From Cacconaster sp045601245 (GTDB lineage: Bacteria; Bacteroidota; Bacteroidia; Bacteroidales; UBA932): a stretch of DNA of 58,357 nucleotides. This document shows, one piece after another, positions 42,986 to 52,531 of the stretch. Where the stretch lies: positions 1 to 58,357 of the forward strand of contig JAZRZH010000047.1 in the NCBI GenBank assembly GCA_045601245.1. Direction: 5' to 3'. A program made the position numbers and the translations under genes. Position 1 is the first letter of the stretch. Each line of letters opens with the position of its first letter. The notes beneath the pieces were generated by a model that did no database searches, had not been told where the DNA came from, and saw only the letters and a program-made list of their open reading frames with translations.

Positions 42986-43796
42986 CTAATCTGCAATATG
43001 GTATTTCAAACTTCATTCCCTCCTGTGCAAGGTATGTTTCGGGGAAGACTGGTCTGGCCTCTTCCAGCATCACATTGAGTTCCTTGTAGCGGGACGAAAA
43101 ATGTCCTGCAATAAGCTTGCCGGCTCCTGCATCTGCTGCAACTTTTGCAGCCTGGGCCGCAGTGGAATGATAGCGTTCATTGGCAATCGCGCGCATTTCC
43201 TCCGTATAGGTGGTTTCGTGGTAGAGGATATCGACGCCCCTGACCCATTCCGCAAGATTCTCAAACGGAGCTGTATCGCTGCAATAAGCGACAGTGCGCT
43301 CCTTGCGTTTAGGCGCGAGCGGGTGTTCCTGCCATTTTTCCTTGAAAAGGAAGCCATATGTTTCAATCCCGTGGTTGAGCGGAAATGCATAGACATCCGC
43401 TGTCTTCGTCTCACAGATAAGTTGCTTGTCGTGGAAAGTCAGCGGATGATGCTCTATGTTGAACTTAATGCCATCGCCGAAGTGCCCGAGGAAGAAATTC
43501 AGTACCGACGAGAAATCTCTCGGCGCATATATGTGGAGATCCGTCCTGCGCCCTATGAGCGCCATCGTCGAAAGCAGACCGAATATGCCGAAGCAATGGT
43601 CACCGTGAAGATGGGATATGAATATGTGGTCTATTTTCATCATAGAGAGATGATATCTGACCAGTTGGAACTGCGCACCTTCGCAGCAATCAATCAAAAA
43701 CAAGCGTCCACGCGCATTAAGCACGTGAACGCTTGAATATTTGTCAACAATGGGTTTTGCCGAAGCCGTTCCCAAAGTTGTAAGAGAAAATTCCAT
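42969..43796 (-). CDS. rnz: Ribonuclease Z (tRNA 3' processing)
   Basis: A 275-aa metallo-beta-lactamase-fold nuclease that removes 3' trailers from tRNA precursors. The zinc motif HLHGDH is at residues 62-67, the later Asp ligand is in CSDTAPF near 172, and the final His is in AGHFSSRY near 238. The short form is usual in bacteria. It starts 3 bp after rpsA, linking translation and tRNA maturation on one transcript. Confidence 0.94.
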   Translation of the reverse strand: MEFSLTTLGTASAKPIVDKYSSVHVLNARGRLFLIDCCEGAQFQLVRYHLSMMKIDHIFISHLHGDHCFGIFGLLSTMALIGRRTDLHIYAPRDFSSVLNFFLGHFGDGIKFNIEHHPLTFHDKQLICETKTADVYAFPLNHGIETYGFLFKEKWQEHPLAPKRKERTVAYCSDTAPFENLAEWVRGVDILYHETTYTEEMRAIANERYHSTAAQAAKVAADAGAGKLIAGHFSSRYKELNVMLEEARPVFPETYLAQEGMKFEIPYCRLDEESV

Positions 43797-43799
43797 GAA

Positions 43800-45656
43800 T
43801 TATTCCTGAGCCTTTTCCATCTCGCTCTTGAGGGCTGCGAGCTCGGAGATATCACCAAGGGTGGTCTTCTCAAGATTAGCCTTGAGCTTCTTGACTGCCT
43901 TCTGAGTATTCTTTGCCTCGTTGTCTTCCTTCTCTACCTCGACATCTTCCTTCTTGCCGGCGTCATAGGTCTTGGTGTGTGAGAGGGAGATCTTCTTGCT
44001 TGACTTGTTGAACTCCTCTACGCGGAACGGAAGCTTCTCACCTGCCTTTGCGGTTGTGCCGTCTTCCTTTACGAGGTTCTTTGCAGAGCAATAACCTTCA
44101 ATGCCGTCAGCAAGAGCGATGATAGCGCCCTTCTCGACGATGTTGGCAACAGTACCTTCGTGAACTGAACCTACAGTATAAACTGTCTCGTATGAATCCC
44201 AAGGATTCTCCTCGAGCTGCTTGTGGCCGAGGCTGAGACGACGGTTATCCTGGTCGACTTCGAGAACGACAACCTCGAGCTTCTCACCGATAGCGGTGAA
44301 CTCTGAAGGGTGCTTGATCTTCTTGGTCCAGCTGAGGTCGCTGATGTGTACGAGACCGTCAACACCTTCCTCAAGCTCTACGAATACACCGAAATTGGTG
44401 AAATTGCGTACAGTTGCGGTATGCTTTGAGTTGATAGGATACTTTTCTGCGATGGATGCCCATGGATCCGGTTTGAGCTGCTTGATACCGAGAGACATCT
44501 TGCGCTCGTCGCGGTCGAGTGTGAGGATGACAGCCTCGACTTCCTCGCCGACCTTCAGGAAATCCTGTGCGCTGCGGAGGTGGAGGCTCCAGCTCATCTC
44601 AGATACGTGTACGAGACCTTCGACACCCGGCTGAACCTCTACGAATGCACCGTAGTCAGCGATGACGACTACCTTGCCCTTTACAACGTCACCGACCTTG
44701 AGGTTTGCATCGAGTGCATCCCAAGGATGAGGATTGAGCTGCTTGAGACCGAGGGCGATACGCTTCTTGGTATCATCGAAGTCGAGGATGACGACGTTGA
44801 TCTTCTGATCGAGAGCGACGACCTCTTCAGGATGATTGATGCGGCCCCATGAGAGGTCTGTGATGTGGATGAGACCGTCAACACCACCGAGGTCTACGAA
44901 TACACCGTATGAAGTGATGTTCTTGACGGTACCCTCAAGGATCTGACCCTTCTCGAGCTTGCTGATGATGTCGGCCTTCTGAGCCTCGAGTTCAGCCTCG
45001 ATGAGTGCCTTGTGGGATACAACCACGTTGCGGAATTCCTGGTTGATCTTGACGATCTTGAACTCCATTGTCTTATTTACGAATACATCGTAATCTCTGA
45101 TAGGCTTGACATCAATCTGGCTGCCAGGAAGGAATGCCTCGATGCCGAATACGTCGACGATCATACCACCCTTTGTGCGGCACTTGATGTAACCCTTGAC
45201 GATTTCATTGTTGTCATAAGCCTCGTTTACCCTGTCCCATGAGCGCAGTGAGCGTGCGCGCTTGTGTGAAAGGATAAGCTGGCCCTTCTTGTCTTCCGCA
45301 TTCTCCACATAGACGTCAACCTTGTCACCTACTGCGAGGTCAGGATTGAAGCGGAATTCATTGATACTTACAACACCTTCGCTCTTGTAGCCGATGTTGA
45401 CGATAACTTCACGCTTGTTGAGTGCAACAACGGTTCCCTCAACAACCTCATTCTCGCTTACGCGTGAAAGAGTCTGGCTGTAGCTATCTTCCGTAGCAGC
45501 CTTGTCGGCCTCGTTGAAGCCGTCATTTTCGAATGCTTCCCAGTCAAATGTCGCATTGTCTGCGGATGCATTGCTCTTCTTTGTGCGAGGAATAATCACT
45601 TCCTCCGCTGATTCAGCGACCTGTGCGTCGAGAATCTCTTCGTTTTCTTTTGCCAT
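43800..45656 (-). CDS. rpsA: 30S ribosomal protein S1
   Basis: A 618-aa mRNA-binding ribosomal protein with six S1 domains between residues about 60 and 560, each recognisable by G-x-V-x-x-I-x-x-Y-G-x-F/I-V type strands (e.g. TSYGVFVDLGGVDGLIHI). The N-terminal 55 residues are acidic and low in complexity, typical of Bacteroidota S1. The C-terminus has a Lys/Glu-rich tail. In this phylum S1 and A/U-rich leaders largely replace Shine-Dalgarno pairing. First gene of the rpsA-rnz-S41 operon, with a full-consensus promoter. Confidence 0.96.
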   Translation of the reverse strand: MAKENEEILDAQVAESAEEVIIPRTKKSNASADNATFDWEAFENDGFNEADKAATEDSYSQTLSRVSENEVVEGTVVALNKREVIVNIGYKSEGVVSINEFRFNPDLAVGDKVDVYVENAEDKKGQLILSHKRARSLRSWDRVNEAYDNNEIVKGYIKCRTKGGMIVDVFGIEAFLPGSQIDVKPIRDYDVFVNKTMEFKIVKINQEFRNVVVSHKALIEAELEAQKADIISKLEKGQILEGTVKNITSYGVFVDLGGVDGLIHITDLSWGRINHPEEVVALDQKINVVILDFDDTKKRIALGLKQLNPHPWDALDANLKVGDVVKGKVVVIADYGAFVEVQPGVEGLVHVSEMSWSLHLRSAQDFLKVGEEVEAVILTLDRDERKMSLGIKQLKPDPWASIAEKYPINSKHTATVRNFTNFGVFVELEEGVDGLVHISDLSWTKKIKHPSEFTAIGEKLEVVVLEVDQDNRRLSLGHKQLEENPWDSYETVYTVGSVHEGTVANIVEKGAIIALADGIEGYCSAKNLVKEDGTTAKAGEKLPFRVEEFNKSSKKISLSHTKTYDAGKKEDVEVEKEDNEAKNTQKAVKKLKANLEKTTLGDISELAALKSEMEKAQE

Positions 45657-45722
45657 AGTTAATAATTAGTTGAGCAATAAGTAGTTAGACTATATTTATA
45701 GTTCTCCCGTAAAAGGAGCCCG

Positions 45723-45753
45723 CAAAGATACCGATAAATATTTGTTTTGCAAA
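45723..45753 (-). promoter_or_regulatory. rpsA operon promoter
   Basis: TTTG (45750-45753), a 19-bp spacer and TATCTTTG (45723-45730) on the minus strand, a full match. The predicted leader is about 60 nt and A/U-rich. Confidence 0.8.
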
Positions 45754-45822
45754 CATTTATGATACATATTTAATAATGTTGTGAAGAATGCTGTCCGGCT
45801 TCACATTGTCAGGCAGATTGAT

Positions 45823-45830
45823 TATATTTG
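45823..45830 (+). promoter_or_regulatory. -7 box of the S9 peptidase gene
   Basis: TATATTTG is a full -7 match 31 bp before the ATG at 45862; no -33 TTTG is found at normal spacing. Confidence 0.5.
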
Positions 45831-45861
45831 CAGAACTGAAACAACTCAAATTCCTATAAAT

Positions 45862-48408
45862 ATGAAAAAACACATTATCTGCATTGCGGCAGCCGTCCTG
45901 GCATTGATGCCTCTCGGCGCCAAGGCCCAGACGGAGTATATCACTCCGCCGCAGGACATTTGCGACCTTATGCTCGCGAAACCTGTTCCGACAGCACTTT
46001 TCAACAACCAGAACACGATGGCGGTCATCTCGGAGAGCAACTCCCCGTTCATCCCTCTCGCCGAAATCGTGGCAATGGACGAATACAGGGTCGGCGGCGT
46101 CAGAATCGACGCCCGCAATTTCAGTTCCTCAAGATACAAGAGCGTAACCAGGAATATCTATCTCATCAATGTCCCGGTCGGAGACAAGATTCATATCGCC
46201 GGTCTGCCGGAAAACCCGAGCATTTATGAGATCAAATGGTCAGTTGACGGATCATTCTTCTGCTTCCTCAACCGCACAGCTTCCGAAATCGAGCTTTACC
46301 GTGTTGACGTGACCGCTGCGCAGCCAAAGGCTGTAAAGATAAACGAAAACAAGGTAAACGCCACATTATCAAGTATTTACTTCATTCTCAAGAACGGCTC
46401 TGTCCTTTACAAGAGCGTTCCCGCCGACCTTGGCAAATTCCCGACAGCCGGCCAGCCGAAGGGTCCTATCATCCAGAAGACCAACGGTAAAAAGGACAGC
46501 TACCGCACATACGAGGACCTCATTTCATCAGCATTTGACGAGGAGGTATACACATACCTGACATCATCGGTGCTCTCCATCTGGGACGGCAATTCCACTA
46601 AGACCATCGGCAGCAAGCAGATCTTCCGATCCATCACACCTTCTCCGGACGGCAATTATCTTATGGTCACCACCGAACACAAGCCGTACTCATACGTAAA
46701 GACTCACGGCTCGTTCCCTTCACGCTTCGCCATCTGGAGCATTGATGGCAAGGAGTTGAAGGTACTCAGGGACCTCCCGAAGGAAAACGGCGACAAGCCT
46801 GCTCCAAAGAAGGATGACAAGCAGCCGAAGCAGCCTTCAAAGAGTTCATATGAATGGCGTACAGACCAGCCTGCGACCCTCACCTGGATTGAGACCCTTC
46901 CACGCGAGAACACAAAGTCCGCCGACAAGGCGAACAGCAATGAAGAGAACAAGGACAACGACAAGGAGGAGCGCAGATACTACACAAGCATGTGGCAGTG
47001 CCAGGCTCCTTTTGACCTCGACAACAAGAGTTTCATCTTCCGCAGCGAATACGGACTCTCTTCAGTTCAGTGGGGCAATGACCATTTCGCAACTTACACC
47101 GAATCATCCGGAAAGCAGAAGATAAGAAGGCTCGTCGCCTTCGACCCTTCCGATACCACTAAGACCCATCAGGTGATCTACACAAGGAGCACTGAGCACG
47201 ACACTATCGGCAATTTCCCTGTATACGGCAGCCCGCTCACCGTGAAGAACGAATACGGCAAGAGCGTCGTATATGTTGACCCGAAGGGCAAATTCATGCT
47301 CCTGAGCGGTGACAACCGTCCTGATGCAGAAGGCGACAAGATGTCATTCATCGACAAGTTCACGTTCAAGAACGGAGAACTTGAGAACATCTGGTCCTGC
47401 ACTGCACCTTATGTGGAGGACATTATCGCAGTTCCGGCAATTTCCGACAAGCAGATCGGCTTCATCAGCAAGCGCCAGTCCCCTAAGGAAGTCCCTAACT
47501 ACTGGTCAGTCGCTGTCGGCAAGAAGGGCAAGGTCACAAGGACCGCAGTCACCAACTTCGAAAACCCGCTGCCACAGCTCCAGGATGTCCAGGACACTTT
47601 CATCACCTACAAGCGTGCCGACGGTGTCCTCCTCAGCGCACGTCTCTTCCTCCCTGCCGGCTACGACAAGGAGCGTGACGGCAAACTTCCTGTATTCATG
47701 TGGACATATCCGTACGAGTATCAGTGCAGGGCCGAGGCCGAAAAGCGTCGCGATCCACGCTACACATTCCCGGTACCGGGCCGCACCGTACATATAATGT
47801 GGGCCACAAAGGGATATGCCGTAGTGCAGGGCTTTGCTATGCCTATCATCGCCAAGTCCGTGAAGGGTGAGCCAAACGATGATTTCATCAACCAGCTGGT
47901 AATGAATGCCGAAGCCGTCATCAACTACCTCGACGAGCAGGGCATCGGAGACAAGAACAGGGTTGCAGTCGGCGGACACTCATACGGATCGTTCATGACC
48001 GCTAACCTCATGACCCACACCAAGCACTTCAAGGCGGGCCTCGCTGAGAGCGGTGCATTCAACCGCACCCTGACTCCGTTCGGATTCCAGAATGAGGGCA
48101 GAAGCTATTGGAAGGCAAAGAAGGTTTACGATGAGATGTCACCGTTCAACTACGCCGACAAGCTTTCCGGCCACATCCTCCTCGTACACGGCACGATGGA
48201 CGAAAATTCCGGCACATTCCCTATCCAGTCCGAACGTCTCTTCCAGGCATTCGCAGGTCACGGTGGAGATGCTGATTATATCCAGCTCCCATACGAGCAG
48301 CACGGATACATCTACAAAGAGAATATGCTTCACCTCTTCGGATCGACATTCGACATGCTTGAAAAGTACGTCAAGAACGCCAAGCCGGAGGAGAAGAAGT
48401 CCAAATAA
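45862..48408 (+). CDS. Exported S9 prolyl-oligopeptidase-family serine peptidase
   Basis: An 848-aa secreted peptidase. The start at 45862 gives a signal peptide ending near AKA (LMPLGAKAQT). Residues about 30-580 form a beta-propeller, interrupted near 310-375 by Lys/Asn/Glu/Pro-rich low-complexity stretches. The alpha/beta-hydrolase domain carries Ser707 (GGHSYGSF), Asp780 (HGTMDENS) and His814 (YEQHGY). The sequence resembles the glutamyl-endopeptidase/dipeptidyl-peptidase branch of S9. It probably degrades host or dietary peptides in the periplasm or outside the cell; specificity is unknown. Confidence 0.92.
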   Translation: MKKHIICIAAAVLALMPLGAKAQTEYITPPQDICDLMLAKPVPTALFNNQNTMAVISESNSPFIPLAEIVAMDEYRVGGVRIDARNFSSSRYKSVTRNIYLINVPVGDKIHIAGLPENPSIYEIKWSVDGSFFCFLNRTASEIELYRVDVTAAQPKAVKINENKVNATLSSIYFILKNGSVLYKSVPADLGKFPTAGQPKGPIIQKTNGKKDSYRTYEDLISSAFDEEVYTYLTSSVLSIWDGNSTKTIGSKQIFRSITPSPDGNYLMVTTEHKPYSYVKTHGSFPSRFAIWSIDGKELKVLRDLPKENGDKPAPKKDDKQPKQPSKSSYEWRTDQPATLTWIETLPRENTKSADKANSNEENKDNDKEERRYYTSMWQCQAPFDLDNKSFIFRSEYGLSSVQWGNDHFATYTESSGKQKIRRLVAFDPSDTTKTHQVIYTRSTEHDTIGNFPVYGSPLTVKNEYGKSVVYVDPKGKFMLLSGDNRPDAEGDKMSFIDKFTFKNGELENIWSCTAPYVEDIIAVPAISDKQIGFISKRQSPKEVPNYWSVAVGKKGKVTRTAVTNFENPLPQLQDVQDTFITYKRADGVLLSARLFLPAGYDKERDGKLPVFMWTYPYEYQCRAEAEKRRDPRYTFPVPGRTVHIMWATKGYAVVQGFAMPIIAKSVKGEPNDDFINQLVMNAEAVINYLDEQGIGDKNRVAVGGHSYGSFMTANLMTHTKHFKAGLAESGAFNRTLTPFGFQNEGRSYWKAKKVYDEMSPFNYADKLSGHILLVHGTMDENSGTFPIQSERLFQAFAGHGGDADYIQLPYEQHGYIYKENMLHLFGSTFDMLEKYVKNAKPEEKKSK

Positions 48409-48419
48409 AGGAATTTGAT

Positions 48420-48427
48420 TATCTTTG
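48420..48427 (+). promoter_or_regulatory. -7 box of prfA
   Basis: TATCTTTG is a full -7 match 18 bp before the prfA ATG and 12 bp after the S9 peptidase stop. The -33 region lies in the preceding gene and is not a clear match. Confidence 0.5.
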
Positions 48428-48445
48428 CAGCCAAATTGACCGAAG

Positions 48446-49531
48446 ATGGCAGAAAACTCATTACTCGACAAGCTTCAGGGCTTGAAAGAAAAATATGCTG
48501 AGATAGCGGAACAGATCGCGGATCCGGAAACGATGTCCGACATGAAGCGTTATGTGCAGCTGAACAAGGACTACAAGGAACTGGAGCCTATCATCGCAGC
48601 GGGCGACAAATACCGCAAGATGATCGACGACCTTGCCGGAGCGAAGGATATTCTGATGAACGAAAAGGATGAAGATCTCCGCGAAATGGCCAAGGAAGAG
48701 GCTGCAGAGATCGAAGAGGCTCTTCCGAAGATGGAAGAGGATATCAAAATAATGCTCATCCCAGCTGACCCTCAGGACAGCAAGAATGCCATTATGGAAA
48801 TCCGCGGCGGCGCGGGCGGTGATGAAGCCGCAATCTTTGCCGGCGACCTCTTCCGAATGTATTCCAAGTATTTCGAGCGCAAGGGCTGGAAGTGCGAAGT
48901 GACGAGTTCGAGCGAAGGCACGTCAGGCGGCTACAAGGAATTGATCTGCAAGGTAAGCGGCGAAAAGGTGTACGGCACCCTCAAATACGAGAGCGGCGTC
49001 CACCGAGTGCAGCGCGTTCCCCAGACAGAAACCCAGGGCCGCGTGCATACCTCCGCCGCTTCCGTCGCAGTGCTCCCGGAAGCGGACGAATTTGATGTCG
49101 AGATTGATATGAAGGATATCCGCAAGGATACATTCTGCTCTTCAGGACCTGGCGGACAGTGCGTCAACACCACCTACTCCGCAATACGTCTCACCCACAT
49201 TCCGACCGGCATTGTAGTCCAGTGCCAGGATGAGCGCTCCCAGCTGAAGAACTTCGACAAGGCCCTCAACGAACTCCGTACAAGGCTTTACAACATTGAG
49301 TACCAGAAGTATCTCGACGGCATCTCCGCACAGCGCAAGACCATGGTCTCCACGGGTGACCGTTCAGCGAAGATCCGCACCTACAACTATCCGCAGAGCC
49401 GTATGACCGACCACCGCATCAATTACACGATGTACAATCTCCCTGTCTTCATGGACGGAGATATCCAGGAGGTCATCGACCAGTTGCAGATAGCAGAGAA
49501 CGCAGAGCGTCTCAAGGCTGCAGGGGAGTAA
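48446..49531 (+). CDS. prfA: Peptide chain release factor 1
   Basis: A 361-aa release factor that reads UAA and UAG. The codon-recognition tripeptide is P-x-T (PQT in QRVPQTETQGRVHTS), not the SPF of RF2. The catalytic GGQ is at residues 236-238 (GPGGQCVNTTYSA); the residue after Q is Cys, where Ser or His is commoner, but this is outside the catalytic triplet. The length is normal. The last 20 bp overlap the convergent tcdA gene. Confidence 0.97.
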   Translation: MAENSLLDKLQGLKEKYAEIAEQIADPETMSDMKRYVQLNKDYKELEPIIAAGDKYRKMIDDLAGAKDILMNEKDEDLREMAKEEAAEIEEALPKMEEDIKIMLIPADPQDSKNAIMEIRGGAGGDEAAIFAGDLFRMYSKYFERKGWKCEVTSSSEGTSGGYKELICKVSGEKVYGTLKYESGVHRVQRVPQTETQGRVHTSAASVAVLPEADEFDVEIDMKDIRKDTFCSSGPGGQCVNTTYSAIRLTHIPTGIVVQCQDERSQLKNFDKALNELRTRLYNIEYQKYLDGISAQRKTMVSTGDRSAKIRTYNYPQSRMTDHRINYTMYNLPVFMDGDIQEVIDQLQIAENAERLKAAGE

Positions 49532-50237
49532 TCAGATATGAAATAGCGGCTTGCGCGCAGGCGCAGCCGAAAGAGGCCGGCAGGTAGGAAATTGTTCCTA
49601 CCTGCGACTTTTTATTACGATCCTCCATCGGGACCACTGCGTCGCGATCAGGAAGCTCCTCCGAGAAAACCGCCAGGAAGCCCTTGCTTATGTCCTCCTT
49701 GCGGAGTCGCTTCCGAAGCATACAGGCAAGCGGGCAGTTGAACGATTTTGAGATATCGGTAATGCGGATTTTCGTCATATCCGACTTTGCGCCGGAGCCC
49801 ATCGATGAGACTAGCGGAATATTCTCCGTCATACAATACTTGATAAGGGCAATCTTGGGTGAAAGAGTGTCAATGGCATCGACCAGATAGTCTATCCGGC
49901 GCCCTCCAAGAAGCTGCGGGACGTTGTCTTCAGTAAGATACTCGGCGATTAGGTCGAGTTTGACCTCCGGATTGATATCCCGCAGTCGCTCGGCCATCAC
50001 CTCAGTCTTCAGCCTGCCAATGGTCGAATCCAGAGCCAGAAGCTGACGGTTCTTGTTGGACACGCTGACGCTGTCAGAATCCAGCAGCACAAGGTGGGAC
50101 ACGCCCGCACGTGCAAGCATTTCAGCGGCATAAGCGCCGACTCCGCCAAGACCTATCACAGCCACGGTGGCATTGCAGAGCCTGTCCATCTGCGGTTCTT
50201 TCAGGAGGATTGACGTACGCTCCTGCCAGGGTTCCAT
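49512..50237 (-). CDS. tcdA: tRNA threonylcarbamoyladenosine dehydratase (TcdA/ThiF family)
   Basis: A 241-aa E1-like ATP-dependent enzyme that converts t6A37 of tRNA to the cyclic ct6A form. The Rossmann motif is VIGLGGVGAYAAEMLARAG near residues 27-45, and the adenylation segment DSDSVSVSNKNRQ near 52-64 is family-specific. The ATG at 50237 is used; a 9-codon extension would run into mazG. It follows mazG by 1 bp as the last gene of the nrnA operon and overlaps prfA by 20 bp at the 3' end. Confidence 0.92.
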   Translation of the reverse strand: MEPWQERTSILLKEPQMDRLCNATVAVIGLGGVGAYAAEMLARAGVSHLVLLDSDSVSVSNKNRQLLALDSTIGRLKTEVMAERLRDINPEVKLDLIAEYLTEDNVPQLLGGRRIDYLVDAIDTLSPKIALIKYCMTENIPLVSSMGSGAKSDMTKIRITDISKSFNCPLACMLRKRLRKEDISKGFLAVFSEELPDRDAVVPMEDRNKKSQVGTISYLPASFGCACAQAAISYLITPLQP

Positions 50238-50238
50238 A

Positions 50239-51039
50239 TTACATTCCCTTTGATTTCGCCTCATTCCAGAGTGCGTCCATTTCGCCGAGGGTCATATCCT
50301 TCAGGTCACGACCCATCTCCTTCGCCTTCAATTCGACGTAGGTGAAACGGTTGCGGAATTTGGCATTTGTGCTCTCGAGCGCCGAATCCGGATTGAGGTC
50401 ATACAGACGCGAAGCATTGACTATCGAGAAGATGAGGTCGCCCAATTCACCTTCAGCGGCCTTGAGCGAAGCCGGATCCTTTGTGTCGAGATTTTCGAGT
50501 TCGGCCTGGAATTCGGTCATCTCCTCCTTCACTTTGTCCCAGACATCTTCCTTCTTCTGCCAGTCAAAGCCGACGGCGCGGGCTTTGTCCTGGATGCGGT
50601 ATGCCTTGATCAGGGAAGGAAGGGAGTTCGGCACGCCGGAAAGAACGGTCTTATTGCCGTCCTTCTCAGTACGCTTGAGCTGTTCCCAGTTCTTCACCAC
50701 CTCTCCGGCGGAAGAAGCCTGAATGTCGCCATATACGTGCGGATGACGATATATCAGCTTGTCGCAAAGAAGATTGATGACGTCCGTTATGTCAAACGCC
50801 CCTTGCTCCTGACCCATCTTCGCATAGAATACGATATGCAGCAGGACATCTCCCAGCTCCTTCGAAATATTCTTCATATCGCCCGCCAGAACGGCATCGC
50901 AGAGTTCATACGTCTCCTCTATCGTCTGCGGACGGAGGCTTTCGAAGGTCTGCTTGCGGTCCCATGGACATTTCTCGCGGAGAGTGTCCATTATATCGAG
51001 CAGGCGCGCGAAGGCCTGCATCTCTTTCTGCCTGTCCAT
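50239..51039 (-). CDS. mazG: Nucleoside triphosphate pyrophosphohydrolase MazG
   Basis: A 266-aa house-cleaning enzyme that hydrolyses (d)NTPs to monophosphates. Two MazG repeats can be followed: LREKCPWDRKQTFESLRPQ with EETYE and KELGDVLLHIVFYAKM, and a second with LEAELGDLIFSIVNASR-like spacing (EGELGDLIFSIVNASRL). The ATG at 51039 is preferred to a TTG two codons upstream. It lies between the FKBP lipoproteins and tcdA. Confidence 0.95.
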   Translation of the reverse strand: MDRQKEMQAFARLLDIMDTLREKCPWDRKQTFESLRPQTIEETYELCDAVLAGDMKNISKELGDVLLHIVFYAKMGQEQGAFDITDVINLLCDKLIYRHPHVYGDIQASSAGEVVKNWEQLKRTEKDGNKTVLSGVPNSLPSLIKAYRIQDKARAVGFDWQKKEDVWDKVKEEMTEFQAELENLDTKDPASLKAAEGELGDLIFSIVNASRLYDLNPDSALESTNAKFRNRFTYVELKAKEMGRDLKDMTLGEMDALWNEAKSKGM

Positions 51040-51041
51040 TG

Positions 51042-52034
51042 TCAATTATCTCTCGGTTCGATATAAATATAGAAGAATAGCGGACAATACTCCGGAATGG
51101 CAGAGCCCTGCCCGGTGGAGGAATAACCGTATTCAGAGCGGAAGAATGTTGCTGCAGCATCGCCATATTTCATTCTGGACAACGCATAGGTAAAGCCCTT
51201 GACCATCTGAGCCTCCTCAATGAATGTGCTCAAATCCTTATAATATTTTATTTCGAGAGCGTCATAATCGTTCGAATCGGAGTATATGCGATAGAATTTC
51301 GCGGTATCCTCGATATTTGTGTCGAATACAGTGCCGTCAAGTCGCTTGCCCACATAACGGACCTTTATGGTCGTCTCATCCTGAATGGAATCACAACCCG
51401 CCGTTTCGGACAAATGCTTATAGTAGAAAGCGGCCATCGTAGTATCCATACCGCCGTAGTACTTGCGGCTGTACTCCTTCATACATTCGTCCTGATATTC
51501 GAAGATATCGTCCACAAGAGTATCGACCTCAACTTCATAAACGGTATTGCCAACAGAAGCTTTGGAGAAAGCGTTATACCCTGAATATGCGACTGTGGTA
51601 AGTCTGGCAGGAACAGCAATTGTCGCCGTACCGCCAACCTTCATTGTACGGAGGACCTGCTCAAGCCCGGTGGCGATGGACTCCGCGCCAACGAACCAGA
51701 TGTCGCTGCCGTAGTAATCCTTAGGCGAATATATACCCAATTGTCTGGAAACATCCTCCCTGTTGGTGGATATAATGTTTCCTGAAAGATCCTTGGTTAC
51801 ATAATGCACAAATACATATGCGCAGTCACGGACCTGAACACCCTTGCCCGGATTGAAATTGAGAATATACACTCCGGAATCCGTCGGGGCGACATCCTTG
51901 CCGTAGTTGGTCTTCACCCAGGAAGCCAGGACTCGGTCATAAGCCTGAGATATGTCTTCTGAGACATCCCGCGCACATGATATTATCAATGTGAAAAATG
52001 CGATTATGGAGGCTGCGATAATTACTCTTTTCAT
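51042..52034 (-). CDS. Lipoprotein with two FKBP-like peptidyl-prolyl isomerase domains
   Basis: A 330-aa exported protein with a signal peptide and lipobox (LIISC, Cys20). Residues about 65-170 and 225-325 each resemble an FKBP domain (VRYVGKRLDGTVFDTN in the second; GLEQVLRTMKVGGTATIAVPA in the first). The classic aromatic active-site residues are only partly kept, so the protein may be a chaperone rather than an active isomerase. It follows another FKBP lipoprotein by 11 bp, suggesting a periplasmic or surface folding unit. Confidence 0.85.
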   Translation of the reverse strand: MKRVIIAASIIAFFTLIISCARDVSEDISQAYDRVLASWVKTNYGKDVAPTDSGVYILNFNPGKGVQVRDCAYVFVHYVTKDLSGNIISTNREDVSRQLGIYSPKDYYGSDIWFVGAESIATGLEQVLRTMKVGGTATIAVPARLTTVAYSGYNAFSKASVGNTVYEVEVDTLVDDIFEYQDECMKEYSRKYYGGMDTTMAAFYYKHLSETAGCDSIQDETTIKVRYVGKRLDGTVFDTNIEDTAKFYRIYSDSNDYDALEIKYYKDLSTFIEEAQMVKGFTYALSRMKYGDAAATFFRSEYGYSSTGQGSAIPEYCPLFFYIYIEPRDN

Positions 52035-52045
52035 CGTAGTATCTA

Positions 52046-52531
52046 TTATTTCTTGATATCGGTTACCAATGTGTGAAACATAAGCGAAGACATCGGAGGA
52101 ACCAACCCCACCGATGCTTTATAATAGCCATATTTTGCTGAAAATATGATGTATGACTCTTCTCCCAGGCCTGCGCCTACCAGGCCGTTCCCAAGCCCGT
52201 CCACTATGTCATTACCGCCGATGTGCAGCACAGTGCTGTCAGAGAGGAACTGTGTTGATGGAGCATTTTTGAATATGTAACCCTCCACCAGCAGGGAGAC
52301 GGAATCACCGGGGGCGACGGTATCGGTCGCGCTTCCGGGGACAAGTACGATTCTGTTGGAACCACCGTTGCGACAAATCTCCGCATCCGGATAATTGTTT
52401 TCGATATATTTCGAGATTTCGTCCTCCTGTGCGATAACCGCAAGGGCGTTCTCGCTCTCGCAGGAGATTCCCGAGAAAAGCGCCGCCGCAAGTGAAGCGG
52501 AGATCAGAATCCGTGATATAAGATTGCTCAT
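52046..52531 (-). CDS. Small FKBP-type peptidyl-prolyl isomerase lipoprotein
   Basis: A 161-aa lipoprotein. The start at 52531 (MSNLISRILISA) overlaps the nrnA stop as ATGA; another ATG two codons upstream is possible. The lipobox is FSGISC. A single divergent FKBP domain covers about 60-160 (GDSVSLLVEGYIF, then LVGAGLGEESYIIFSAKYGYY, ending MFHTLVTDIKK). Same operon as the larger FKBP lipoprotein downstream. Confidence 0.82.
   Translation of the reverse strand: MSNLISRILISASLAAALFSGISCESENALAVIAQEDEISKYIENNYPDAEICRNGGSNRIVLVPGSATDTVAPGDSVSLLVEGYIFKNAPSTQFLSDSTVLHIGGNDIVDGLGNGLVGAGLGEESYIIFSAKYGYYKASVGLVPPMSSLMFHTLVTDIKK

Noticed and set aside
49141..49170. Cys after the GGQ motif of release factor 1 as a possible loss of function
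   Set aside because: GGQ itself is intact and the following position varies naturally in this phylum.
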